Part shown: positions 34,217 to 41,878 of the stretch, piece after piece
Layout of the letters: each line of letters starts with the position of its first letter
Position numbering within the stretch: the first letter of the stretch is position 1
DNA from: Reyranella sp.
GTDB lineage: Bacteria > Pseudomonadota > Alphaproteobacteria > Reyranellales > Reyranellaceae
DNA: 46,051 bases
Direction: 5' to 3'
Assembly (NCBI RefSeq): GCF_017305915.1
Contig: NZ_JAFKJN010000043.1
Location: 1-46,051 of the forward strand
Program-made: the position numbers and the translations under genes
The notes under the pieces: generated by a model
What the model saw: the letters and a program-made list of their open reading frames with translations, nothing else
The model's database searches: none
What the model was told of the DNA's origin: nothing

Positions 34217-34602
34217 ATCGGAGGCTCAATCCAGAAAGTCAGGGCGAGTAGGCCGATCGCCAGCACGACGGCGATCTTGTTTCCCCAATTCAAAAACGGC
34301 CGCACGCACGCAGAATCCGGGCTGCAGGCTTGCAGTCGGCGCTGTCTCCACATGACGAATGCGGCCGCCGCCAGCGACAGCACCGCTCCATAGAACAGCT
34401 CCTGCTGATATTGGACGGCCAGGTAGCCGATGCCAACCAGGGAAGCGGTACCTATTCCCAGCAGCGACAGCGCCATGGGCAACGCACAGCAGGAGGCAAC
34501 GCCGAAGGCGGCCGCCAGCCCGCTCGCCGCGAACAGTGTCTTTGCGAGGTCCTTGCCCGTTTCGGGCCGTACTGCGCCGGAGGTCTTGTGTCGAGCAACC
34601 AT
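34213..34602 (-). CDS. merT: MerT-type mercuric ion transporter
   Basis: A 129-aa inner-membrane mercury importer. Three hydrophobic segments are visible: about 24-52 (FAASGLAAAFGVASCCALPM and on), 55-86 and 108-126 (AVVLAIGLLALTFWIEP). The Hg-binding pair Cys38-Cys39 lies in SCCALP within the first helix, and a second pair (ACSPDSAC) is in the loop before the last helix, as in classical MerT. The ATG at 34602 is preferred over a GTG at 34617. The predicted transcription start falls on this ATG, so the mRNA may be leaderless. MerA and MerP genes are not next to it. The AT-richer composition suggests transfer. Confidence 0.88.
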   Translation of the reverse strand: MVARHKTSGAVRPETGKDLAKTLFAASGLAAAFGVASCCALPMALSLLGIGTASLVGIGYLAVQYQQELFYGAVLSLAAAAFVMWRQRRLQACSPDSACVRPFLNWGNKIAVVLAIGLLALTFWIEPPI

Positions 34603-34608
34603 GGCGGG

Positions 34609-34639
34609 ACCATGCACCCTGTAGTAGCTACAGACTCAA
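34609..34639 (-). promoter_or_regulatory. MerR-type promoter/operator of merT
   Basis: On the minus strand the -35 box TTGAGT (34639-34634) is followed by a 19-base spacer and a weak -10 box CATGGT (34614-34609). The dyad ctgtag-n3-ctacag (34619-34633) sits in the spacer. The 19-base spacer and dyad are the hallmark of MerR-regulated promoters. It also lies in front of merR on the opposite strand. Confidence 0.75.
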
Positions 34640-34669
34640 CGGCAATGCCGGTCAAAGGACCGTGATCCC

Positions 34670-35101
34670 ATGACGATGCCCGCAGCTTTTCAAATCGGCA
34701 CCCTTTCGCGTCGGACCGGCGTGAACATCGAGACCATTCGCTATTACGAACGGTCGGGGCTTTTGCCGAATCCGGCGCGGACGGCGGCAGGATATCGAGC
34801 CTATGGACCCGCCGATGCCGAGCGGCTCCAGTTCATCCGTCGCGCCCGGGACCTCGGCTTTTCGGTCGAGGAGGTGCGCCGCCTGCTCGGGCTCGCAGAC
34901 CAGAAGTCTCGCAGCTGTCGCGCCGTGCACGCGCTTGCCCGCGAGCACCTGACGGAGGTCAGAGCGAAGATCGTCGACCTGCGCAGGATGGAAAAGGTGC
35001 TGGCCGGGATGGTGGCGGAATGCGCGCAGGGAACGATGCCGGAATGTCCGCTGCTGGAGACATTGGCCGAGCCACGGCGCAGCCGGCTGCCGGAGCCGTG
35101 A
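34670..35101 (+). CDS. merR: MerR-family regulator, Hg(II)-type
   Basis: A 143-aa MerR regulator. The winged HTH is FQIGTLSRRTGVNIETIRYY from residue 7, with YERSGLLPNPARTAAGYRAY. A dimerisation helix follows (VHALAREHLTEVRAKIVDLR). Cys83, Cys118 and Cys126 (SRSC; AECAQGTMPEC) match the three mercury ligands Cys82, Cys117 and Cys126 of Tn501 MerR; this supports Hg(II) sensing rather than copper or zinc. It is divergent from merT, sharing the dyad. Start ATG 34670 could also be ATG 34676. No clear second promoter was identified. Confidence 0.9.
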   Translation: MTMPAAFQIGTLSRRTGVNIETIRYYERSGLLPNPARTAAGYRAYGPADAERLQFIRRARDLGFSVEEVRRLLGLADQKSRSCRAVHALAREHLTEVRAKIVDLRRMEKVLAGMVAECAQGTMPECPLLETLAEPRRSRLPEP

Positions 35102-35173
35102 CCTTCCGACGGGCTTCATCCGGCCACGATCTGCCCTGGGAGACTCGCTGCTTCGGGCCCGATCTGCTATCAT

Positions 35174-35200
35174 CGTACAAACGTCCGTAGAGCGTACAAA
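35174..35200 (+). promoter_or_regulatory. Direct repeat cgtacaaa in front of the Rieske oxygenase
   Basis: The octamer cgtacaaa occurs at 35174-35181 and 35193-35200, start-to-start distance 19 bases, i.e. about two helical turns. The second copy ends 12 bases before the ATG, and ggagga lies in between. It is a candidate operator for the IclR regulator encoded at the operon's end. The rest of the gap (35102-35173) holds nothing I recognise. Confidence 0.45.
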
Positions 35201-35212
35201 TCGGAGGAAACG

Positions 35213-36541
35213 ATGCTCACAGCAGCCGCTAATGAGATGCTTACGTGTACGGGTCCGGGCACACCGATGGGCAATCTGATGCGCGAGTATTGGATTCCCG
35301 CGTGCCTCTCCTCGGAGCTGAAGGCCGACGGCGAGCCGATGCGGCTGCTGCTGCTCGGCGAGCGGCTCATCGCCTTCCGCGACACCGACGGCCGCGTCGG
35401 CATCATGGAGCATCGCTGCCCGCACCGCTGCGCCTCGCTGTTCTTCGGGCGCAACGAGGAAGGCGGCCTGCGCTGCGTCTATCACGGCTGGAAGTTCGAC
35501 GTCGAAGGCAACTGCACCGACATGCCGAACGTGCCGCCGGCGCAGGACTTCAAGCACCGCATCAAGGCCCGCGCCTACAAGGTGGTCGAGCGCGCGGGCT
35601 TCGTCTGGACCTACATGGGCAAGCGCGAGCAGCCGCCGGAGCTGCCGGCGCTCGAGACCCTGAACCTGCCCGAGGACCAGAAGACCATCCGCGTCCACCA
35701 ACGCGAGTGCAACTGGTTCCAGTCGCTCGAAGGCGACATCGACACCTCGCATTTCGGCTTCCTGCATATCGGCGGCCTCAAGATGGAAGACGTGTCGCCC
35801 GACACGATCCACAAGTGGGGCGTCGGCGACCGCGCGCCGGACTACAAGGCGACCGAAACCGACTGGGGCACGATGTACGCGGCCTACCGGCCGGCCGATG
35901 CGGGCAACCTCTACTACCGCTTCGCCCACTTCATGTTCCCGTTCATCACGCTCACGCCGAACGGCTTTTTCGAGGACCAGGTCGCGTGCACGCTCAACGT
36001 GCCGATGGATGACACCCACACCATGGTCTACAATCTGACCTGGGTGAAGAAGACGGCGCCGCTGCAGACGCTGAAGAATGGCGACTGGATCCCGGGCCTC
36101 AAACCCGACATGGAATACCTGCCCAACACCAACGACTGGCACGGCCGCCACCGGCTCGTGGCGCGGCGCGAGAACGACTACTTCATCGATCGCGAAGCGC
36201 AGAAGCACTCCAACTACACCGGCATCCAGGGCATCGGCCGCCAGGACCAGGCCGCCGTCGAATGCATGGGCGAGATCGTCGACCGTTCGCTCGAGCACCT
36301 GGCGCCGTCGGACCGCATGATCGCGATCACCCGCAAGCGCCTGCTCGAGGCGTGCCAGAAGTTCGCCAGCGAGGGCACCGCGCCGCCACTGGTCGACAAC
36401 CAGCACGACTGCCAGCGCGCCCGCGGCGGCGCCTTCGTGGCACCTGCTACGCAGGACTGGCTCGACGCCTATGCCGAGAAGCTCCAGACCGCGCTGAGCC
36501 CGCTCGGCATGCTGCAGCGGCTGCCGCTCGCCGCCGAGTAG
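35213..36541 (+). CDS. Rieske aromatic-ring-hydroxylating oxygenase, large subunit
   Basis: A 442-aa Rieske non-haem iron oxygenase close to phthalate 4,5-dioxygenase-type alpha subunits. The [2Fe-2S] ligands are Cys69, His71, Cys88 and His91 (HRCPHRCASLFFGRNEEGGL and RCVYHGWKF). The catalytic iron site is in NWFQSLEGDIDTSHFGFLH, with Asp177, His180 and His185. The family sequence from VGDRAPDYKATETDWGTMYA onward is present. The reductase gene is not adjacent. A good Shine-Dalgarno (ggaggaaacg) precedes ATG 35213. It heads a cluster with an Fbp-type ABC importer, hence substrate entry followed by ring attack is likely; the substrate is not identified. Confidence 0.92.
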   Translation: MLTAAANEMLTCTGPGTPMGNLMREYWIPACLSSELKADGEPMRLLLLGERLIAFRDTDGRVGIMEHRCPHRCASLFFGRNEEGGLRCVYHGWKFDVEGNCTDMPNVPPAQDFKHRIKARAYKVVERAGFVWTYMGKREQPPELPALETLNLPEDQKTIRVHQRECNWFQSLEGDIDTSHFGFLHIGGLKMEDVSPDTIHKWGVGDRAPDYKATETDWGTMYAAYRPADAGNLYYRFAHFMFPFITLTPNGFFEDQVACTLNVPMDDTHTMVYNLTWVKKTAPLQTLKNGDWIPGLKPDMEYLPNTNDWHGRHRLVARRENDYFIDREAQKHSNYTGIQGIGRQDQAAVECMGEIVDRSLEHLAPSDRMIAITRKRLLEACQKFASEGTAPPLVDNQHDCQRARGGAFVAPATQDWLDAYAEKLQTALSPLGMLQRLPLAAE

Positions 36542-36547
36542 CGGCCT

Positions 36548-38272
36548 CTGGCCGTCGCCGTCGACCTTCCCGCCCGGACCGCCGCGCGCGGTCTGGGAAG
36601 CTACGGCCGGCCGCTGGGCATCGGCCTGCTGGTGCTCGTCCTCGCCTTCCTCACCGTCTATCCGATGGCGATGCTGCTATACGGCAGCCTGCATTCGACG
36701 CCGCCGGGCATGGCGGGCGAATACAATTTCGACGGCTATGCCAGCCTCGCCACAGCCGAGAATCTCCAGGCGCTGATCAACACCGCGGCGCTGTCGCTGG
36801 TGAAGACGGTGCTGTCGCTGGCGCTGGCGATCCTGCTCGCCTGGATCGTGGCGCGCACCGACACACCGGGCCGCGGCGTGCTGGAGATCCTGATCACCCT
36901 GCCGTTCTTCATCCCGCCGATCCTGACGGCGACGGCGTGGGCGATGCTGGGCAACGCTCAGGTCGGCACGATCAACCTGGCGTGGCGCTGGCTCACCGGC
37001 ACCGACGGCACGCTGGTCGACGTCTATTCCTATGGCGGCATCGTCTGGCACATGATGCAGTACTCGACGCCGTTCATCTTCCTGTTCGTGGTCGACGCCT
37101 TCCGCGCCATGGACCCCTCGCTTGAGGAATCGAGCCGCATGTCGGGCGCCACGCGCTGGCAAACCTTCTGGCGCATAACCTTCGGCCTGATGCTGCCGGT
37201 CACCACCTCGGCCTTCATCCTGAGCTTCATCCGCGGCATGGAGTCGTTCGAGTCGGCGGTGTTCTTCGGCACGCCGGTCGGCATCAAGGTGTTGACGACG
37301 CAGATCTTCGACATGATCACCCAGCGCGCCCAGCCCGACTACCAGGGCGCCACCGCCATGGGCTTCGCCACCATGGCGCTGATGTTCCTGCTGCTGGTGC
37401 TGCAGAGCCGGCTGCTGCGCGGCCGCAGCTTCACCACGGTGACCGGCAAGGCCTATGCGCCCAGCGTCACGCGGCTCGGCGGCCTGCGCTGGGTCACCTT
37501 CTCGATCTGCGTGCTGTTCTTCGCGCTCGCCGTGGCGCTGCCGGTCGGCCAGCTCATCCTGAGCTCGTTCTTCCAGTTCTTCGGCTTCTACCAGCTCGAC
37601 ATGCTGACGTTCGAGCACTACCGCAGCGTCTGGGAGAATCGCGAGTTCTGGACCGCCTTCGGCAACACCCTGCTGCTGGGCTTCCTCGGCGCCACCGCGA
37701 CGATGATCCTGGGCGGCATCGTCGCCTACATCACGACGCGCACCGCCTGGCACGGAAGGCGGCTGATCGACATCCTTGCCTGGCTGCCCTGGATGATGCC
37801 GGGCATGGTGCTGGGCATCGGCTTCCTATGGGGTTTCGCAACCCTGCCGCACGAGATCCCGATCTACGGTACGCTGTGGGCGCTGCTGCTGGCTTATGTG
37901 GCGCTCGGCACGCCGGTGGCGGTACGCGTGACCTCGGGCGCCTATGCCCAGATCGCGCGCGACATCGAGGAATGCAGCCGCGTCCACGGCGCCAACTGGT
38001 GGCAGACCATGGGCCGCATTCTGGTGGCGCTGGCGTGGCCTGCCTTCGCGGTCGGCTGGGTGCTGATCTTCTTCGGCATCATGCGCGAGCTCAGCGCCTC
38101 CATTTTGCTCTATGTGCCGGATACGACGGTGCTGTCGGTGGTGATGCTGAAGCTGTGGAACAGCGGCAAGCCCGAGACGGTGAGCGTGATCGGCCTGGTC
38201 ATGCTGGCGATGGTCCTGCTGTTCCGCTGGGTCCAGCTCAGATTCATAAAGCGTCGCATAAGCACGCTGTGA
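36548..38272 (+). CDS. Fbp-type ABC transporter permease (two fused modules)
   Basis: A 574-aa (if started at a CTG, 36548) iron/thiamine-type ABC permease with two fused membrane modules. Helices begin around LGIGLLVLVLAFLTVYPMAM and number about twelve. Each half has an EAA loop: MDPSLEESSRMSGATRWQTF in the first and IARDIEECSRVHGANWWQTM in the second. A GTG at 36632 is the first common start codon but would cut into helix 1. The upstream reading AVAVDLPARTAARGLGSYGR is a natural N-terminus, so a rare start seems likely. It follows the oxygenase stop by six bases. The family moves Fe(III) or organic anions. Confidence 0.88.
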   Translation: MAVAVDLPARTAARGLGSYGRPLGIGLLVLVLAFLTVYPMAMLLYGSLHSTPPGMAGEYNFDGYASLATAENLQALINTAALSLVKTVLSLALAILLAWIVARTDTPGRGVLEILITLPFFIPPILTATAWAMLGNAQVGTINLAWRWLTGTDGTLVDVYSYGGIVWHMMQYSTPFIFLFVVDAFRAMDPSLEESSRMSGATRWQTFWRITFGLMLPVTTSAFILSFIRGMESFESAVFFGTPVGIKVLTTQIFDMITQRAQPDYQGATAMGFATMALMFLLLVLQSRLLRGRSFTTVTGKAYAPSVTRLGGLRWVTFSICVLFFALAVALPVGQLILSSFFQFFGFYQLDMLTFEHYRSVWENREFWTAFGNTLLLGFLGATATMILGGIVAYITTRTAWHGRRLIDILAWLPWMMPGMVLGIGFLWGFATLPHEIPIYGTLWALLLAYVALGTPVAVRVTSGAYAQIARDIEECSRVHGANWWQTMGRILVALAWPAFAVGWVLIFFGIMRELSASILLYVPDTTVLSVVMLKLWNSGKPETVSVIGLVMLAMVLLFRWVQLRFIKRRISTL

Positions 38273-38287
38273 AAAAGGGAGGCAATC

Positions 38288-39292
38288 ATGCGTAGACGGA
38301 AGGTTCTGGGGTTGCTCGCAGCAGCACCCGCGATCGCGGCATCGGCGCAGACCGGCGACTGGAACAAGGTCGTCGAGGCGGCGAAGAAGGAAGGCAAGCT
38401 GCTGATCTACACCGCCTCGATCGGCTCGGTGTTCCACAAGAAGGTGATCAACGCCTTCGAAGCGAAGTACGGCATCAAGGTCGACCTGCTCGAGGCGCGC
38501 GCCAGCGAGGTCCGCGAGCGGGTGCGCGTCGAGCAGGCGGCCGGCCGCTTCCTCGGCGACCTGCACCACAACGGCTCGACCACGACCGGGCTGATGCAGC
38601 GCGACGGCAACTTCCAGCCGCGCGGCGAGGTGCCCAACACCCGGAACATCGAGGCGCCCTACGAGGCCGACGCGTTCAAGATCCCCGCCGAGGTCATCAG
38701 CTACTGCCTGATGGTCAACAAGAACCTGGTGAAGCCGGCCGACGAGCCCAAGAGCTGGAAGGACATCCTCGATCCCAAATGGGCCGGCAAGATCCTGTCC
38801 GACGACTACCGGGCGCTGGGCGGCGGCGCGGTGTTCTTCGTGGTGATGCAGAACGCCTTCGGCCGCGAGTTCCACGAGAAGCTGGCAGCGCAGAAGCCGT
38901 CCTTCTCGCGCGACCTGCAGAACAGCGAGCGGCGCACCGCGCGCGGCGAGTACCCGATCTACCTGCCGTTCAACCTGCAGGACCTCAACAACCTCAAGGG
39001 CCTGCCGATCAAGGCGATCGTGCCGGCCGAGGGCCGGCCCTACGTGCGCTTCGACATCTCGATGCTGAAGAACGCTCCGCATCCCAATGCCGCGTGCCTG
39101 TTCATGAACCACTATCTCGAGCCCGAGCAGCAGCTCGTCTTCGCCAACGCCGGCTACAATCCGGTGATCAAGGGCGTCATCGAGAAGACGATCGACGAGA
39201 TCCGGCCGCTGCTCGCCACCAAGGCGATGGGTACGACCGATCCCGCCCGGCAGGACGAGATGCTGGCGCTCGCCAAAGAGATCTACAAGTAG
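38288..39292 (+). CDS. Extracellular solute-binding protein (Fbp/family 1 type)
   Basis: A 334-aa periplasmic binding protein for the fused permease. Signal peptide MRRRKVLGLLAAAPAIAASAQ ends near residue 20. Conserved are LLIYTASIGSVFHKKVINAF, EAKYGIKVDLLEARASEV, NTRNIEAPYEADAFKIPAEV and PKSWKDILDPKWAGKILSDD. The family includes ferric, thiamine, spermidine and organic anion binders. Tyrosine residues near the C-terminus that ligate iron in FbpA are not evident, so an organic ligand of the Rieske oxygenase is an alternative. A strong agggagg Shine-Dalgarno precedes the ATG. Confidence 0.9.
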   Translation: MRRRKVLGLLAAAPAIAASAQTGDWNKVVEAAKKEGKLLIYTASIGSVFHKKVINAFEAKYGIKVDLLEARASEVRERVRVEQAAGRFLGDLHHNGSTTTGLMQRDGNFQPRGEVPNTRNIEAPYEADAFKIPAEVISYCLMVNKNLVKPADEPKSWKDILDPKWAGKILSDDYRALGGGAVFFVVMQNAFGREFHEKLAAQKPSFSRDLQNSERRTARGEYPIYLPFNLQDLNNLKGLPIKAIVPAEGRPYVRFDISMLKNAPHPNAACLFMNHYLEPEQQLVFANAGYNPVIKGVIEKTIDEIRPLLATKAMGTTDPARQDEMLALAKEIYK

Positions 39293-39295
39293 ACG

Positions 39296-40387
39296 ATGCC
39301 CACCGTCACCCTCAGCGGCGTCGGCCGGCATTTCGGCGCGCTCAAGGCCGTCGACTCGGTCGACCTGGCGATCAAGCACGGCGAGTTCGTCACCCTGCTC
39401 GGGCCCTCGGGTTGCGGCAAGACCACGACCTTGCGCATGGTGGCCGGGCTGGAGCGCAACGACACCGGCTCGATCGCCATCGGCGGCCGGATGGTGAGCG
39501 ATGCGGCGAGCGAACTGTTCGTGCCGCCCGACCATCGCAAGCTCGGCATGGTGTTCCAGTCCTACGCGATCTGGCCGCACATGACGGTGTTCGACAACGT
39601 CGCCTATCCGCTGTCGGTGCGGCACGTCGCCAAGGCGGAGATCAAGGCCAAGGTGACGGCGGCGCTGAAGCTGGTCGAGATGGAAGCCTATGCCGAACGG
39701 CCGGCACCGGCCTTGTCGGGCGGCCAGCAGCAGCGCGTAGCGATTGCCCGCGCGCTGGTGTTCGAGCCCGAGGTGCTGCTGCTCGACGAGCCGCTCAGCA
39801 ACCTCGATGCGCGGCTGCGGGCGCAGATGGGCGACGAGTTCCGCGCGCTGCAGCGGCGCCTGAAGATCACCACGCTCTACGTCACCCACGACCAGGAAGA
39901 GGCGATGGCCCTCAGCGACCGCGTCGTCGTGATGGACAAGGGCAAGGCGCTGCAGGTCGGCGCCCCGGAGGACGTCTATCGCCGGCCGGCGAGCCGCGCC
40001 GTCGCGGCCTTCTTCGGCACGCCCAACTTCATCGAGGCCAAGGTCACCGCTTGCCGCGCCAACGGCACCGACCACGTGCTCACCATCGAAGGCGCCGGCA
40101 CCGAAGGCGACTGCCGCGCCGGCGACGCCTATCGTCCGGGCGATGCGGTGCTGGTGATGATCCGGCCGGAGGACGTGACGCTCGGCGCCGCGGGCCACCT
40201 TTCGTGGGCCGGCACCGTGGTCGACGGCGTCTTCCGCGGGCCGCGGCGCACCCTCACCGTCGAGAGCACTGTCGGAGGGCAGGCCCGGCGCTTCACCGTC
40301 GAATGCCCGGCGACGCGCGCGGCCTCGGTCGGCGACGCGGTGACGCTGAGCGTCGAGTCGGACAATGCCTGGGCACTGAGGTCCTGA
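39296..40387 (+). CDS. ABC transporter ATP-binding protein (Fbp/Pot-type)
   Basis: A 363-aa ATPase of the importer. Walker A is GPSGCGKTT (residues 36-44). The Q loop is VFQSYAIWPHMT, the signature LSGGQQQRVAIARALV, Walker B LLLDEPLSNLDARLR and the switch histidine is in LYVTHDQEEAMALSDRV. The C-terminal 110 residues form the TOBE-type regulatory domain (LVMIRPEDVTLG, WAGTVVDGVFRGPRRT). It begins three bases after the binding-protein gene, and its stop overlaps the IclR start (TGATG). It should couple ATP hydrolysis to the fused permease. Confidence 0.94.
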   Translation: MPTVTLSGVGRHFGALKAVDSVDLAIKHGEFVTLLGPSGCGKTTTLRMVAGLERNDTGSIAIGGRMVSDAASELFVPPDHRKLGMVFQSYAIWPHMTVFDNVAYPLSVRHVAKAEIKAKVTAALKLVEMEAYAERPAPALSGGQQQRVAIARALVFEPEVLLLDEPLSNLDARLRAQMGDEFRALQRRLKITTLYVTHDQEEAMALSDRVVVMDKGKALQVGAPEDVYRRPASRAVAAFFGTPNFIEAKVTACRANGTDHVLTIEGAGTEGDCRAGDAYRPGDAVLVMIRPEDVTLGAAGHLSWAGTVVDGVFRGPRRTLTVESTVGGQARRFTVECPATRAASVGDAVTLSVESDNAWALRS

Positions 40388-41187
40388 TGGCGCGGTTGCG
40401 GGAACAGGACGCGGCGCGGCGCGCGGCCAGCGGCTACGGGCCGGACTTCCTCGAGGCCTTCGCGCGCGGGCTGCGGGTGATCCGCGCCTTCGACAAGCAG
40501 CGCAGCGCGATGAGCCTGAGCGACGTGGCGCGCGCGACCGACCTGCCCAAGCCTAGCGTGCGGCGGGCGCTCTATACGCTCACCTGCCTGGGCCTCGCGA
40601 CCAGCGACGGCCGCACCTTCCGCCTGACGCCCAAGGTGATGGAGCTGGCCTCGGTCTATCTCGGCTCCAACATGATCTCGACGGTGGTCCAGCCGGCCTG
40701 CGAGCGGCTGGCCGAGGTCACCGAGCAGTCGTGCTTCGCGGCGGTGCTCGACGGCCACGACATCATGGTGATCGCCCATTCGATGCACGGCCGGCCCGAC
40801 GTGCTGGCGCCAACCATCGGCCTGCGCCGGCCCGCCTTCAATACCGCTGCCGGCCGCGCCATCCTGAGCCAGCTCTCCGACGAGGCGCTCGACGCCTGGC
40901 TCGGCACGCTCGAGCCCAAGGGCGTCACCGACTTCACTATCACCGACAAGCGCGCGTTGCGGCAGCAGATCCTGCATGTCCGCAAGGAGGGCTTCGCCAT
41001 CACCGCCCAGGAATGGCGCCGCGGCTACCACGCCGCCGCGGTGCCGCTGCGCCGCTACGACGGCGTCGCCATCGGCGCGCTCTGCGTCGCCGTCTGGATG
41101 GAGGATTCCTCCACCGGCTCCGCCGCCGAACGCCACGTCCCGGCGCTCACCGAGGAAGCCCGCGCGCTGCAGCCGCAGCTTCTCTGA
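40387..41187 (+). CDS. IclR family transcriptional regulator
   Basis: A 266-aa IclR regulator. The N-terminal winged helix-turn-helix lies at about 22-85 (FARGLRVIRAFDKQRSAMSL, DVARATDLPKPSVRRALYTL). The C-terminal effector domain contains the conserved INTAAGRAIL-like FNTAAGRAILSQLSDEALDA and the GYHAAAVPLRRYDGVAIGAL section. IclR proteins of this PcaR/PobR-like group usually control aromatic catabolism and respond to aromatic acids. The ATG overlaps the ATPase stop by one base, so it is the last gene of the operon and probably feeds back on the Rieske promoter. The effector is unknown. Confidence 0.92.
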   Translation: MARLREQDAARRAASGYGPDFLEAFARGLRVIRAFDKQRSAMSLSDVARATDLPKPSVRRALYTLTCLGLATSDGRTFRLTPKVMELASVYLGSNMISTVVQPACERLAEVTEQSCFAAVLDGHDIMVIAHSMHGRPDVLAPTIGLRRPAFNTAAGRAILSQLSDEALDAWLGTLEPKGVTDFTITDKRALRQQILHVRKEGFAITAQEWRRGYHAAAVPLRRYDGVAIGALCVAVWMEDSSTGSAAERHVPALTEEARALQPQLL

Positions 41188-41205
41188 ATGGGCCTGTCGT
41201 GGTAT

Positions 41206-41225
41206 TACTCTTACCGGTAAGAGTA
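41206..41225. promoter_or_regulatory. 20-bp perfect palindrome, toxin-antitoxin operator
   Basis: tactcttaccggtaagagta is perfectly palindromic and ends 10 bases before the antitoxin ATG, immediately before ggagc. This is the expected position of an AbrB/MazE-type autoregulatory operator. Confidence 0.8.
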
Positions 41226-41235
41226 GGAGCCAGCG

Positions 41236-41466
41236 ATGCGCATCACCTCCAAGGGCCAGGTCACCATTCCGCAGGACATCCGCGAGCGGGCGGGCCTGTT
41301 GCCGCACACCGAGGTCGAGTTCGTCTATGACGGCAAGGTCGTCCAGCTCAGGCGAGCGGACCGCGGCAAGAAGGCGAGCCGCGGCGCCCGGCTGGTCGAG
41401 CACATGCGCGGCCGCGGAACGATCAAACTCACCACCGACCAGATCATGGCGATGACCCGCCGATGA
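41236..41466 (+). CDS. AbrB/MazE-type antitoxin
   Basis: A 76-aa antitoxin. The N-terminal SpoVT-AbrB swapped-hairpin DNA-binding fold is MRITSKGQVTIPQDIRERAG with VEFVYDGKVVQLRRADRG. The C-terminal part (SRGARLVEHMRGRGTIKLTT) would bind the toxin and neutralise it. It lies directly behind the 20-bp palindrome and overlaps the toxin ATG by four bases. VapB-type control is likely. Confidence 0.9.
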   Translation: MRITSKGQVTIPQDIRERAGLLPHTEVEFVYDGKVVQLRRADRGKKASRGARLVEHMRGRGTIKLTTDQIMAMTRR

Positions 41467-41873
41467 CAGTCCTCGTCGACAGCAACGTCATCCTCGATCT
41501 CTTTTCCGAGGATCTGCGCTGGTGGTCATGGTCGAGCGCGGCGCTGGAGGAGGCCGCGAGCGACGCTCGGCTGGTCATCAACCCGATCGTCTATGGCGAG
41601 ATCTCGTTCCGCTTCGAGGCGATCGAGGACCTGGAAGACGCGCTACCGCCAATCATCGAACGCGAGGACATTCCGTACGAAGCGGCTTTCCTCGCGGCGA
41701 AGGCCTTTACCGTCTATCGGCGCCGGGCCGGCGCGGCCGGCAGGACGTCCCTGCTCCCCGACTTCTATATCGGCGCCCACGCGGCGATCCGCGGCTACCG
41801 CCTCCTCACGCGCGACGTGGCGCGATACAGGACCTACTTCCCCAAAGTGGATTTGATCGCGCCGGAGACCTGA
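41463..41873 (+). CDS. PIN domain (VapC-type) toxin
   Basis: A 136-aa PIN-domain ribonuclease. Acidic metal ligands are Asp6 in VLVDSNVILDLF, Glu46 in NPIVYGEISFRF, and later an aspartate in LLPDFYIGAHA and in LLTRDVARYRTYFP. VapC toxins cut initiator tRNA or rRNA. A Trp-rich patch (RWWSWSSAAL) around residues 19-28 is unusual but the domain is otherwise complete. It overlaps the antitoxin by four bases, the usual TA organisation. It ends five bases before the convergent yciB gene. Confidence 0.9.
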   Translation: MTVLVDSNVILDLFSEDLRWWSWSSAALEEAASDARLVINPIVYGEISFRFEAIEDLEDALPPIIEREDIPYEAAFLAAKAFTVYRRRAGAAGRTSLLPDFYIGAHAAIRGYRLLTRDVARYRTYFPKVDLIAPET

Positions 41874-41878
41874 ATCGA

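Noticed and set aside
37826..40198. Antisense open frame of about 790 codons over the ABC transporter genes
   Set aside because: Same artefact; the plus-strand permease, binding protein and ATPase are unmistakable.
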